DNA from: Pedobacter ginsenosidimutans
GTDB lineage: Bacteria; Bacteroidota; Bacteroidia; Sphingobacteriales; Sphingobacteriaceae
Length of the DNA stretch: 64,000 nucleotides
Assembly: GCF_001442625.1 (NCBI RefSeq)
Contig: NZ_LMZQ01000001.1
Location: 558,001 to 622,000, forward strand
Direction of reading: 5' to 3'
Positions within the stretch are counted from its first letter, which is position 1. Every line of letters begins with the position of its first letter. Shown piece after piece: positions 54,152 to 62,333 of the stretch. The position numbers and the translations under genes were made by a program. The notes beneath the pieces were generated by a model, which worked only from the letters and a program-made list of their open reading frames with translations, was not told where the DNA came from and did not search any database.

Positions 54152-54922
54152 TTATATTTCCTTTTTTTCTTTTTTTTTCTCGAATTGTTCAATTAGCTGC
54201 ATTAATTTATCAGAATAATTAAGATGTGTTTCTTTAATTTCGTAAATTATGTCATTTCTGATTTTAACAGCAGGCTTAGATGGATCATCAGAATACAATG
54301 TAACAAAATGAGTTCTAATAAGCTTACTATTCTTTTCTGCATCTAATCTTTTCGAGTATGAGAATTTTACCCATTTTAAATTCTTATCGAAATAACGATA
54401 AATCGTATCTGAATACTCTGCATCCAGCTTAGGTGGCGTAAAGGTTTCAGTAATCTGATTCCTGTTTTTTTTTGTGGCAATAGGCCTATTTAATTCGAGA
54501 TCGAAAAGATTAAGGTTGCCGGGATCAATCGCTCTTTCTACCAAAAAAGAATCAAGCGAAAATGTAGTGCATTCTTTAAGATTTTTAGATTCAAACTTTA
54601 GCCCTTGTTTTGATCCATTTTGTATAATGTAAAAGTTAGATGAAGTATCTTTAGGGACTAATTCACTTATTAAAGTGTCGTTTACCTTTCCACGCTTAAT
54701 AAATTCATATTCAATTGAAGGATTTTCATATATCGTATAATCTTTAAAATAAATAACTTTAAAGCTATCAGTTTCTAAACCTACTGAATCATTGGAATAA
54801 GTGTCCTTAAAATGAGATATAAGCGTAATCGACCTCAATTTATCTTTGGCTTTATCCCCCCTTTTAAAGGCAAAAACAAAGTACAATAAAGTGACCAGAA
54901 TTAGTATATTAATTATTTTCAT
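54152..54922 (-). CDS. Hypothetical membrane-anchored or exported protein
   Basis: 256 aa, not recognised. A hydrophobic N-terminus (about 3-19, IINILILVTLLYFVFAF) is a signal anchor or signal peptide; the remainder is polar with beta-rich segments (FKVIYFKDYTIYENPSIEYEF, HFVTLYSDDPSKPAVKIRND) and a Lys/Glu-rich C-terminal tail (EQFEKKKEKKEI). It starts 2 bp after the stop of the broken lipoprotein gene, so the two were probably one operon. AT-rich codon use and lack of close family suggest accessory, lineage-specific content. Confidence 0.65.
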   Translation of the reverse strand: MKIINILILVTLLYFVFAFKRGDKAKDKLRSITLISHFKDTYSNDSVGLETDSFKVIYFKDYTIYENPSIEYEFIKRGKVNDTLISELVPKDTSSNFYIIQNGSKQGLKFESKNLKECTTFSLDSFLVERAIDPGNLNLFDLELNRPIATKKNRNQITETFTPPKLDAEYSDTIYRYFDKNLKWVKFSYSKRLDAEKNSKLIRTHFVTLYSDDPSKPAVKIRNDIIYEIKETHLNYSDKLMQLIEQFEKKKEKKEI

Positions 54923-54924
54923 TG

Positions 54925-56051
54925 TTAATATACTAATTCTGATAAATGCCAGGCTTGCGGTGCAACCTTGTCTTTTGAGTACACGCTCTCCATTACCCCG
55001 TTTCTCATATAAGTACGTTTATCTTTAAAAGACAATTTTATTCTTGCGGTCTTCTCATCACTTTTATCTTCTGCATAATTTAAAACTGGCTCCGCGGATT
55101 GGCCAGGTACGCTTCCTTCTGCTGCCATACTTAAATGATCCAGACCTGTGATATAGTCATCTCCAATGATGGCTTTTCTGATTTTAATTTTTTCAAAACT
55201 TTTAAATTTTAACGATCCGGAACGATAGGCGTACCAACTAACATAAACATTCCTAATGTCAGCCTCACTTTCACCTACAGACTGGGAAATTTTAGTATCA
55301 TCTTCATCTCCCCAATTAATATCAATATCCTCAAAAATATTTTCTGTATTTTCTTCTACCCCCCATCCTCAGGATTTACAGGTTGATCTCCGGCTGTACA
55401 TGTTCGGTACACAAACTGTTCATATGAACTAACTGCTATACCATCGATGTAAACTGTTGTTACTAAGTACCAATCAATGCACTGTGCTTGCGATGACAGT
55501 TTGATTATATCATTTGAGCTCAACGCCAGTTTTTCACCTGATTTCCCACTAATTGAATGTAAATTTTTAGAAGATTGATTTAAATCAATTGATGTTCTTC
55601 CGTTTTGATTATAAATTATTGTTTTATCTCCCTGAAAATATCTGTTATAAATATTAATTTCAGTGAAAGCAGATAGATATAGACCCTTAACCGTTAATTT
55701 GTATTTTCATTCATTTTCTTTACGGAAGCTATTTTATAGTCGTAGTTGTTTTCATCATTTACTATAATAACGGCAAATTCTGTGTGTTTGTCTGATGCTC
55801 TTCGAAGATTAGTCTGAACTATTGCTACAAGAAGAGATTTACCATCAATATCTTCAATTAATGCCTTTTCCCACTTTGGATTAAATTTTAATTTCACTGA
55901 ATCTCCTGCAGATGAAATAAAAATAGATTTAATATTTTTTTGTTGGTTCAGATACCAGTTCATTGCTTTTTCAGCATGCGATAGGTTCGAAATTGAAGCA
56001 TCTTTTTTTACAACTGTTAAGGATGAAAAAAATTGAGAATAGTAATGGCAT
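54925..56051 (-). pseudogene. Lipoprotein gene split by three homopolymer frameshifts
   Basis: Three adjacent minus-strand frames read as one protein when single bases are corrected. A lipoprotein signal MPLLFSIFFILNSC starts at 56051. At an A7 run (56003-56009) one extra A shifts the frame into the segment DASISNLSHAEKAMNWYLNQ. At an A4 run (55704-55707) one missing A ends that segment at NENTN; the continuation is YKLTVKGLYLSAFTEINIYN. At a G6 run (55359-55364) one missing G creates a stop after NPEDGG; the continuation VEENTENIFEDIDINWGDED runs to the final WHLSELVY at 54925. The restored protein would be about 375 aa. The middle part resembles Bacteroidota hypothetical lipoproteins; function unknown. 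An intact frame of 175 aa from 56221 exists, but its N-terminus lacks an export signal. Confidence 0.7.
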
Positions 56052-56472
56052 GATTTTGCCATACCTAATCTAGGCTTTTTGTTTAAGATCATTTTATGAG
56101 CAGTTAATTTACTTGTAGTATAATACCTGCTAATATATAAAAAAAGGTCATTATTATTTGTCTTATAATAAGTAGTTAGATGACTTATTATATGTCTTTT
56201 AGGAAATTGAGTAAGGGCCAAACAAAGGAAAAATAGGTGACTAATTTTTAAATAATTCCTGTATTATAATCTTAATAAACTTATAATAATGAAAAATTGA
56301 TAAATAAATTTGGGCTATTTTAGTTTTACGCTTCAATTAATGTCCCAATCTCTAAATGATAAATGTTTATTTCTTTCGCAAAAGATATCTTATATTAAAA
56401 AGAAAATTCTTTATTTTAAATTCTGAATAGCTGCTTATAGCTGGCTATTGCCAATATATTTTACTTCATGCC

Positions 56473-56877
56473 ATGGAAACCGATTTAATCATTTCAGCAA
56501 TAAACGAATTACACAAAAAAGCAGATCAGGCTTTAGAAAGTAAGGATATAACGGCCTATACTGCGATGTTTGATGACAGCATAACTTATACCCCTGCAGA
56601 AGGTATCGCGCTTAATAAACGCGATTATACACTCGATTTAAAAAAGTATTTTGGCCATATTAAGGAAATCCACACCAGCTATTATCGCATTAAATCCTCT
56701 TTTGAAAACGAAGTTTTTACTGAAAAAATAGCCCGGAAATCAGTCATTTTAAAACCTAATCTGCTTATTTTCTCTAAAAAACAAACCATCCAGACAGAAG
56801 AAATCTACCACTGGAAAAACATTAAAGGTGAGTGGAAAGTAATCGCTGTAGAAATCGTGCTGGAAGAGAAATACTAA
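56473..56877 (+). CDS. NTF2-like (SnoaL/DUF4440 type) small protein
   Basis: 134 aa without a signal peptide. Helical N-terminus (LIISAINELHKKADQALESK), then the NTF2-like pattern AYTAMFDDSITYTPAEG and a final strand pair (EIYHWKNIKGEWKVIAVEIVLE). Enzymatic or binding role unknown. Its TAA stop overlaps the ATG of the next gene (TAATG), so the two are translated together. The 251-bp region upstream is very AT-rich and has no recognisable feature. Confidence 0.75.
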   Translation: METDLIISAINELHKKADQALESKDITAYTAMFDDSITYTPAEGIALNKRDYTLDLKKYFGHIKEIHTSYYRIKSSFENEVFTEKIARKSVILKPNLLIFSKKQTIQTEEIYHWKNIKGEWKVIAVEIVLEEKY

Positions 56878-57347
56878 TGACTGAAGATAAACTGGTAAAA
56901 GTCCTCTTTGCTTTTCATAGTGATGCCTTGGAGGAATGGACAATAGAAACCATGTGGTGCGAAACTGTAGATCAGGAAAAAGGTCATTATAAGATTGAAA
57001 ACATTCCTTTTTATGCACCCTTTGCCTACAACGACCTCGTATTTGCAGAATATGATGAAGATGAAGGTATGTTAACCTATCGCGAAACTGTTGCTTTTTC
57101 GGGCCACTCTACTATTCAGGTGGTATTAATGGACAAAGACGCAAGTTCTACTAATGAAATCATTACAATGCTTGAAGCTTTAGGGGCTGAAATTGAAAAA
57201 TTTAGTAATGACTATTTCGTAATTGATATCTCGCCAAGTTTAAATTATAAAACCATAAATGATGAATTAAAGAATTTGACAGAAAAAGAGATTATTGATT
57301 ACGCCGAAAGCTGCTTAGATGATAAGCATCAATTTCAAATAACATGA
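56877..57347 (+). CDS. DUF4265 domain protein
   Basis: 156 aa from the ATG that overlaps the previous stop; an upstream ATG at 56832 lies inside the previous gene. Family segments: KVLFAFHSDALEEWTIETMW, ENIPFYAPFAYNDLVFAEYD and GMLTYRETVAFSGHSTIQVV. The domain occurs in small cytosolic proteins, often near immunity- or toxin-like genes, but no function is known. It is between the NTF2-like and the small membrane protein gene, overlapping each by a few bases. Confidence 0.82.
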   Translation: MTEDKLVKVLFAFHSDALEEWTIETMWCETVDQEKGHYKIENIPFYAPFAYNDLVFAEYDEDEGMLTYRETVAFSGHSTIQVVLMDKDASSTNEIITMLEALGAEIEKFSNDYFVIDISPSLNYKTINDELKNLTEKEIIDYAESCLDDKHQFQIT

Positions 57348-57613
57348 TTTTAAAAAGAACAGCGTATTACATAATTTTAATGATGGCAATAATCGGCATC
57401 TTCTTATTCCCTTATGGAATACTTAATACAATGGTAAGCCTGAAATATGAAACAGACAAGGCTAGTGACTGTATTTCAATAATTTCAGGAGATAATCTTT
57501 GTGAGCGTATCAGAAATATGAAAGTTTACTTTATTATTTCTGTAATCCTTACGGCTATTCTCATAATTTTTAAAAGAAGAATGTTGATGCAAAAAATACC
57601 GTCTCCTAAATAA
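57344..57613 (+). CDS. Small two-helix membrane protein
   Basis: 89 aa, not recognised. Two hydrophobic helices (about 7-29 and 60-80) flank a 30-residue polar loop with two Cys residues (SDCISIISGDNLCERI), which could form a disulfide if periplasmic. It overlaps the DUF4265 gene by 4 bp (ATGA), so it belongs to the same three-gene operon. Lys/Arg-rich C-terminus. Confidence 0.65.
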   Translation: MILKRTAYYIILMMAIIGIFLFPYGILNTMVSLKYETDKASDCISIISGDNLCERIRNMKVYFIISVILTAILIIFKRRMLMQKIPSPK

Positions 57614-57628
57614 TTAGCCTCCTCCTTT

Positions 57629-57644
57629 TTTGACCTACATCAAA
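57629..57644. promoter_or_regulatory. Putative FNR/Crp-type operator upstream of the DUF2798 gene
   Basis: TTTGACCTACATCAAA is an inverted repeat (TTTGA/TCAAA). The core TTGACCTACATCAA fits the FNR consensus TTGAT-N4-ATCAA with one change. It is 65 bp upstream of the DUF2798 start; the Crp/Fnr gene itself lies 31 bp after that gene. Confidence 0.45.
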
Positions 57645-57708
57645 GTTTAAGATTTTTAATGGCTGCACCTTTGCAACATTATAAATTATAAATTAAACAG
57701 ATCAAAAA

Positions 57709-57933
57709 ATGAAAAAAGAACATTTCAAATACATCAACACACTTTTCGTGGTTATTCCTATGACATTAATTATGGCGTTTGTGGGTTTAATGCGTAACTA
57801 TGGTTTTGGCGAAGATTGGTTTATCAAATTTTTAAAAGCATGGAGTATTATGTTACCTGTAGCTTATTTTGCGGCCTTTATCATTATTCCAAATGCACGG
57901 AAACTTGCAGAAAAGATCACTTCTAAAGCCTAA
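57709..57933 (+). CDS. DUF2798 family small membrane protein
   Basis: 74 aa with two membrane helices (about 11-29 and 46-63) and the family segment FVVIPMTLIMAFVGLMRNYG. Function unknown. It is followed 31 bp later by a Crp/Fnr regulator, and an FNR-type palindrome precedes it, suggesting the two form a unit under control of that regulator. Confidence 0.85.
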   Translation: MKKEHFKYINTLFVVIPMTLIMAFVGLMRNYGFGEDWFIKFLKAWSIMLPVAYFAAFIIIPNARKLAEKITSKA

Positions 57934-57964
57934 ACATTGTTACATTTGGTTAAGACTAAATTAA

Positions 57965-58534
57965 ATGCACGAACAGCTTTCCAGTTATATCAGAGAAAAA
58001 ATTACCATCAGCGATGAGGATCTGGAGCAGGTATTGTCTTATTTCAAGATGATGAAGGTAAAGAAAAACGAAATCATGATCAGTCCTGGCGAAACGAGTC
58101 AACGCATTTATTTTGTTGACAAAGGCTGCTTGCGAATTTTTTTTCTGACAGAAGGCGGTACTGAAGCTACAAGGCATTTTGCTTTCGAAAACCAGTTTGC
58201 CACGGCATTGGTCAGTTTTATTACTAACGAAACTTCAAAGGAGTTTGTGCAGGCCATAGAAGATACCAACCTGTATTACATTTCGCAAAACGATTTTTAC
58301 CATCTGCTTAAAATCATCCCTCAATGGGAGAAACTTTACCACCATTACCTGGAGTACGCCTACGTAACCAATACCAATCGCTTAATGTCGTTTATCACGC
58401 TCGATGCCACAGAACGTTACAGGCAGCTGCTTGCCCAAAATCCAGGCGTGGTCATGCGCATGCCGAACAAAATGGTTGCCTCTTACTTAAATATCTCACA
58501 AGAAACTTTAAGCAGATTAAAATCAAAAGCCTAA
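57965..58534 (+). CDS. Crp/Fnr family transcriptional regulator
   Basis: 189 aa with the effector-binding roll (about 18-120, IMISPGETSQRIYFVDKGCLR) and a C-terminal winged HTH (MRMPNKMVASYLNISQETLSR). No Cys cluster, so not an Fe-S oxygen sensor. It resembles the regulator at 13637 in length and architecture. It may regulate the DUF2798 gene through the palindrome at 57629. Confidence 0.87.
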   Translation: MHEQLSSYIREKITISDEDLEQVLSYFKMMKVKKNEIMISPGETSQRIYFVDKGCLRIFFLTEGGTEATRHFAFENQFATALVSFITNETSKEFVQAIEDTNLYYISQNDFYHLLKIIPQWEKLYHHYLEYAYVTNTNRLMSFITLDATERYRQLLAQNPGVVMRMPNKMVASYLNISQETLSRLKSKA

Positions 58535-58558
58535 TTTAAATATGGTAAAGAATATCAA

Positions 58559-58915
58559 TTATGCTGAATGTAGAAATACATCAGATGGGATGCTAAAATA
58601 GTTTTTAAGCTTTTGTGCCATTTTTAAAGTGATATCCCTCTTTCCTGATAATACTGCTGACACATGTCCTTTACTTCCTATAATTGGGTCTAAATCTTTG
58701 GCTTTTACGCCCATTTCCTTCATTTTATACTTAATAACGGCTAAAGCATCCAATTCTGGTAGTTGGTAATTTTTTTCATCAAAATCTTTTACCAAAACAA
58801 GTAATAATTCCAATTCATCTCTTTCAGGTGTGTTGGGTGCTGCATGAAAAATCTCCATCAATCTTATTGATGCCTTATTATAGTCAGCTTCGTTTTTTAA
58901 TATTTTCCAATTCAT
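58559..58915 (-). CDS. HigA-like antitoxin / XRE-type HTH protein without a toxin
   Basis: 118 aa. N-terminal domain (DYNKASIRLMEIFHAAPNT, then a segment ELELLLVLVKDFDEKNYQLP) and a C-terminal HTH (KAKDLDPIIGSKGHVSAVLSG, then KRDITLKMAQKLKNYF), the layout of HigA proteins from type II toxin-antitoxin systems. No HigB toxin frame is found on either side: upstream (58916-59209) is a hairpin repeat and the aspS leader. So it is an orphan antitoxin or a stand-alone regulator. Confidence 0.8.
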   Translation of the reverse strand: MNWKILKNEADYNKASIRLMEIFHAAPNTPERDELELLLVLVKDFDEKNYQLPELDALAVIKYKMKEMGVKAKDLDPIIGSKGHVSAVLSGKRDITLKMAQKLKNYFSIPSDVFLHSA

Positions 58916-58987
58916 CTCTATAGATTAATCTGAATTCATTAATAGTCGAAAATAATGTTTTTTTTGTACTGTTAGGCTAATGCGGTC

Positions 58988-59051
58988 GTCATGCTGAATT
59001 TATTTCAGCATCTTTCTTGCAATAAAGACCCTGAAATAAATTCAGGGTGAC
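58988..59051. repeat. Paired hairpins, GTCATGCTGAA family
   Basis: Left arm 58988-59012 and right arm 59027-59051 are inverted relative to each other (about 20 of 25 matching) and each is a hairpin (GCTGAATTTATTTCAGC and CCCTGAAATAAATTCAGGG). The GTCATnCTGA end is shared with the 42394 and 49251 elements. Confidence 0.7.
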
Positions 59052-59178
59052 GGCATCTAAAGGATATCTCCCTTTTGCTAAACTTATACAAAGAGTTTTC
59101 AAATTGCATTTTTTTTGCCTGCTAAAAAACCTGCTTCAAAAACCTTTGGTTATAGCAGCAACTTTAAAACAAAATCGG

Positions 59179-59186
59179 TATTTTTG
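59179..59186 (+). promoter_or_regulatory. Possible -7 element of aspS
   Basis: TATTTTTG fits the Bacteroidota -7 consensus TAnnTTTG, 23 bp before the start codon. I see no TTTG at the right distance for -33, so only half of the promoter is supported. Confidence 0.3.
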
Positions 59187-59209
59187 CCGCTCAATTTAGA
59201 TTACAATAT

Positions 59210-60955
59210 ATGTTAAGAACAGTAACTTGTGGTGCATTAAACCTGAATAACTTAGGCGAAAGTGTTACGCTATGTGGTTGGGTACAAAAATCAAGAGATT
59301 TAGGCGGTATGACTTTTATAGACATCCGCGATCGTTATGGCATTACTCAGTTGGTTTTTAACATGGACGATAATCGTGAACTTTGCGAAGCAGCACGTTC
59401 ATTAGGTCGCGAATTTGTAATTAAAGCAATTGGTACCGTTGTAGAAAGAAGCAACAAAAACCCAAAAATGCCAACTGGTGACGTGGAGATTAAAATTTCT
59501 GCATTAGAGATTTTAAATGCTGCAAAATTACCGCCATTCATGATCGATGACGAAACTGATGGTGGTGACGAGTTGCGTATGAAATACCGTTATTTAGATT
59601 TACGCCGTAACCCGGTTCGCAATAACCTGGTTTTGCGTCATAAAATGGCACAATCGGTTCGCCGTTATTTAGATGCTTTAGATTTTATCGAAGTAGAAAC
59701 GCCTGTGTTGATTAAATCTACACCAGAGGGTGCAAGAGATTTCGTGGTGCCTAGCCGTATGAATGAAGGGGAGTTTTATGCTTTGCCTCAATCGCCGCAA
59801 ACCTTCAAACAACTGCTAATGGTTTCGGGTTTCGACCGTTATTTTCAGATTGTAAAATGTTTTAGAGATGAAGATTTAAGAGCCGACCGTCAGCCTGAGT
59901 TTACCCAGATTGATTGTGAAATGTCTTTCATCGAACAAGAAGATATATTAAACACTTTTGAAGGTCTGATCCGTACTTTATTTAAAGAAGTACGCAATTA
60001 CGACTTACCGGAAGTACCGCGTATGCAATATGCAGATGCGATGCGTTTATACGGTTCTGACAAACCTGATACCCGTTTTGCGATGCAATTTGTGGAGCTT
60101 AACCATTTGGTAAAAGGTAAGGGCTTCCCGGTTTTTGATAACGCAGAATTGGTAGTGGGTATCAATGCAAAAGGTGCAGCAAGTTATACACGTAAGCAGT
60201 TAGATGAATTAACCGATTTTATCAAACGCCCACAGATTGGTGCTACAGGTTTGATTTATGCCCGCCACAATGATGATGGAACCATTAAATCATCTGTAGA
60301 TAAATTTTTTAACGAAGAAGATCTTAAACAGTGGAGCGAAGCTTTCGGTACAGAAAAAGGCGATTTGTTATTGATTTTAGCCGGTTCAACAGATAAAGTC
60401 CGCAAGCAATTAAATGAGCTTCGTTTAGAAATGGGTAACCGCTTAGGTTTACGCGATAAAAACACATTCTCTGCCCTATGGGTATTGGATTTCCCACTTT
60501 TAGAGTGGGATGAGGAAACAGAACGTTACCATGCCATGCACCACCCCTTCACTTCACCAAAACCTGAAGATATTGCCTTATTGGATACAGATCCTAAAAA
60601 CGTACGTGCCAATGCTTACGATATGGTGATCAACGGAACTGAAGTTGGTGGCGGATCGATCCGTATCCACGACAGGTCTTTACAGGCTTTAATGTTTAAA
60701 CATTTAGGTTTTAGTGCAGAAGAAGCACAAAAACAATTTGGTTTCTTAATGGATGCCTTTGAGTTTGGTGCGCCTCCACATGGCGGTATTGCCTTTGGTT
60801 TCGATCGTTTAACCTCAATTTTCGCAGGTTTAGATTCCATACGCGATGTGATTGCTTTCCCTAAAAACAACTCAGGCAGAGATGTAATGATCGATAGTCC
60901 AAGCACTATTGACGAGAAGCAATTGAAAGAATTGAAGATTAAAACGGATTTATAG
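59210..60955 (+). CDS. aspS: Aspartyl-tRNA synthetase
   Basis: 581 aa class II synthetase. OB-fold anticodon domain (1-110, [20 protein letters not shown]), catalytic core with motif 2 [18 protein letters not shown] (from about 218) and motif 3 GIAFGFDRL (from about 525), plus the bacterial GAD insert (about 290-410). Attaches aspartate to its tRNA. Length and order match the bacterial AspRS. Monocistronic, closed by the terminator at 61048. Confidence 0.97.
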   Translation: MLRTVTCGALNLNNLGESVTLCGWVQKSRDLGGMTFIDIRDRYGITQLVFNMDDNRELCEAARSLGREFVIKAIGTVVERSNKNPKMPTGDVEIKISALEILNAAKLPPFMIDDETDGGDELRMKYRYLDLRRNPVRNNLVLRHKMAQSVRRYLDALDFIEVETPVLIKSTPEGARDFVVPSRMNEGEFYALPQSPQTFKQLLMVSGFDRYFQIVKCFRDEDLRADRQPEFTQIDCEMSFIEQEDILNTFEGLIRTLFKEVRNYDLPEVPRMQYADAMRLYGSDKPDTRFAMQFVELNHLVKGKGFPVFDNAELVVGINAKGAASYTRKQLDELTDFIKRPQIGATGLIYARHNDDGTIKSSVDKFFNEEDLKQWSEAFGTEKGDLLLILAGSTDKVRKQLNELRLEMGNRLGLRDKNTFSALWVLDFPLLEWDEETERYHAMHHPFTSPKPEDIALLDTDPKNVRANAYDMVINGTEVGGGSIRIHDRSLQALMFKHLGFSAEEAQKQFGFLMDAFEFGAPPHGGIAFGFDRLTSIFAGLDSIRDVIAFPKNNSGRDVMIDSPSTIDEKQLKELKIKTDL

Positions 60956-61047
60956 GTTCATGAGTTCACTGGTCATTGTTTAATTGGGCTGGGAGCAGAA
61001 ATAGCATAGTCATAACAAGGTTTACAACGGCTAAGTTTTTAATCAAG

Positions 61048-61080
61048 AAAGCCTCAGGATTTAGAATTCTGAGGCTTTTT
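61048..61080. terminator. Terminator after aspS
   Basis: AAAGCCTCAG (61048-61057) pairs with CTGAGGCTTT (61069-61078), followed by T residues. It can also serve the convergent minus-strand operon beginning its end at 61138. Confidence 0.85.
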
Positions 61081-61137
61081 AATGATATCATTTCGTGCTT
61101 TGCTCACGAATGAACAAATGGCTAATGAGCTATTGAA

Positions 61138-61575
61138 CTAATATGTTTCACTATCAGGCGGAATGCCGTAGTCTATAAATTTCTTTTCTTTTTTCTCTTT
61201 CTTTTTCCCCAACCAACTCTTCACAGAATTAAAAATTGCAGATAAATGTTCCGCATCAAGCGATTTACCAATTTTTCCCGAAACCAGACCTACAGCCGCT
61301 TTGGTTAAAAAACCAGCACCTCTAAATATGGTTTTATTCATAAACATAGGCAAAAGCAAAGACATAGCGGTTCCACTAATATTTAATTTTTCGTCGGCTT
61401 TAAACAGGTTACTTGGTGTAGCGTATCTTTTTATCAATGCACCTAAGGTAAATTGGTGAAAGTAAGTCTTTGAATCAGATTTAAGCATATTCTGCTTAAG
61501 GGTGTATTCAACCTTAAGTTCTAATTTTCTAGCCTGGAGGTCTTCTAGGTTACGGATGTCTTTATACCTTCTCAT
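61138..61575 (-). CDS. Small hypothetical protein of the YtxH/holin cluster
   Basis: 145 aa from the ATG at 61575; it overlaps the end of the holin-like gene by 14 bp. Not recognised by family. A basic N-terminal helix (RRYKDIRNLEDLQARKLELKVEYTLKQ) resembles a coiled coil; one weak hydrophobic stretch (ISGTAMSLLLPMF) and a Lys/Glu-rich region (LGKKKEKKEKKF) follow. Similar proteins sit next to phage-holin-like and YtxH genes in Bacteroidota, suggesting a common envelope-stress role. Confidence 0.65.
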   Translation of the reverse strand: MRRYKDIRNLEDLQARKLELKVEYTLKQNMLKSDSKTYFHQFTLGALIKRYATPSNLFKADEKLNISGTAMSLLLPMFMNKTIFRGAGFLTKAAVGLVSGKIGKSLDAEHLSAIFNSVKSWLGKKKEKKEKKFIDYGIPPDSETY

Positions 61576-61939
61576 CTTCCTCCTTATCTGCAAGTTTATC
61601 AAAGTATCTTCTAATGGCTACATTAATAATTGCCTTTTCGATATACTTATCTTTAGTTAAATAAACACCTAGTGCCAATATAATATAGAATAAGGAAACG
61701 CAGCCAAAGCCTCCGGCATAGCTACCTAAAAGATCAGACAGATAAAGCGCCAAAGTTACCGAGCCAAATAAAAAGGCCAATATAAAACAAACAATAACTA
61801 CCGTACTGGTTACTAAATCGGCAAAAACTTTAGAGACTTTTTCTACCAGGTAAAGTCTCGTATACTCAACCCTGGCCTCTAAAAAACCCTTGGCATCGTC
61901 TACAAGATCTTCAATGCTTTTATCTTTATTTTCCTGCAT
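61562..61939 (-). CDS. Phage holin-like (superfamily III type) membrane protein
   Basis: 125 aa. A polar N-terminus (DKSIEDLVDDAKGFLEARVEYTRL) leads into two membrane helices (about 42-64 and 70-92) and a basic tail. It resembles the actinobacterial-holin-like family that occurs as a housekeeping membrane protein in Bacteroidota, with no sign of a prophage here. Middle gene of the YtxH - holin-like - hypothetical operon. Confidence 0.78.
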   Translation of the reverse strand: MQENKDKSIEDLVDDAKGFLEARVEYTRLYLVEKVSKVFADLVTSTVVIVCFILAFLFGSVTLALYLSDLLGSYAGGFGCVSLFYIILALGVYLTKDKYIEKAIINVAIRRYFDKLADKEEDEKV

Positions 61940-61958
61940 AATTCAGATTGATATTTAA

Positions 61959-61974
61959 CCGGGCAGTTGCCCGG
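61959..61974. repeat. GC-rich hairpin between the YtxH and holin-like genes
   Basis: CCGGGCA-GT-TGCCCGG forms a 7-bp perfect stem. It lies in a 54-bp gap within the operon and lacks a T-tract, so it may attenuate or process the transcript rather than end it. Confidence 0.45.
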
Positions 61975-61993
61975 CTATGCAATATTTTATTTA

Positions 61994-62260
61994 TTACGCG
62001 TGCTCCACGTCGTCACTGTATTCTTCTTCTACGCTTCTTAATTTCGTTTTGATCGAGCTTACAACTTTATCCTTTAAGCTTGCAAGGTGGTTAATTTCAT
62101 CAGCAGCTTTATCTTTGATAGAATCGCCCAAATCTTTTAGAGATTGGCTTAATTTATCGCGGGTTTCATCACCTTTATCCGGTGCGAACAAAATTCCTAG
62201 AGCCGCACCAGCAGCTAATCCTGCTAAAAGCGCAACTACAACTTTTGAGTTATCATTCAT
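61994..62260 (-). CDS. YtxH domain protein
   Basis: 88 aa with the YtxH hallmark: a Gly/Ala-rich membrane segment VVALLAGLAAGAALGILFAP immediately followed by DKGDETRDKL, then a long amphipathic helix (SLKDLGDSIKDKAADEINHL). Such proteins are associated with general or envelope stress. First gene of the operon with the holin-like and small hypothetical genes; 73 bp separate it from the AI-2E family gene. Confidence 0.9.
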   Translation of the reverse strand: MNDNSKVVVALLAGLAAGAALGILFAPDKGDETRDKLSQSLKDLGDSIKDKAADEINHLASLKDKVVSSIKTKLRSVEEEYSDDVEHA

Positions 62261-62333
62261 AATTAATGTATTTTAAGGGTTTAACAATTATGTACAATAT
62301 AAAACTACTACATTATTTATTGTTAAGCTATAT

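Noticed and set aside
58916..59209. Search for a HigB toxin next to HigA
   Set aside because: No frame of suitable length or motif is present; the region is a hairpin repeat plus the aspS leader.
61562..61939. Holin-like gene as evidence of a prophage
   Set aside because: No other phage gene is near; this holin-like family is a normal chromosomal membrane protein in Bacteroidota.
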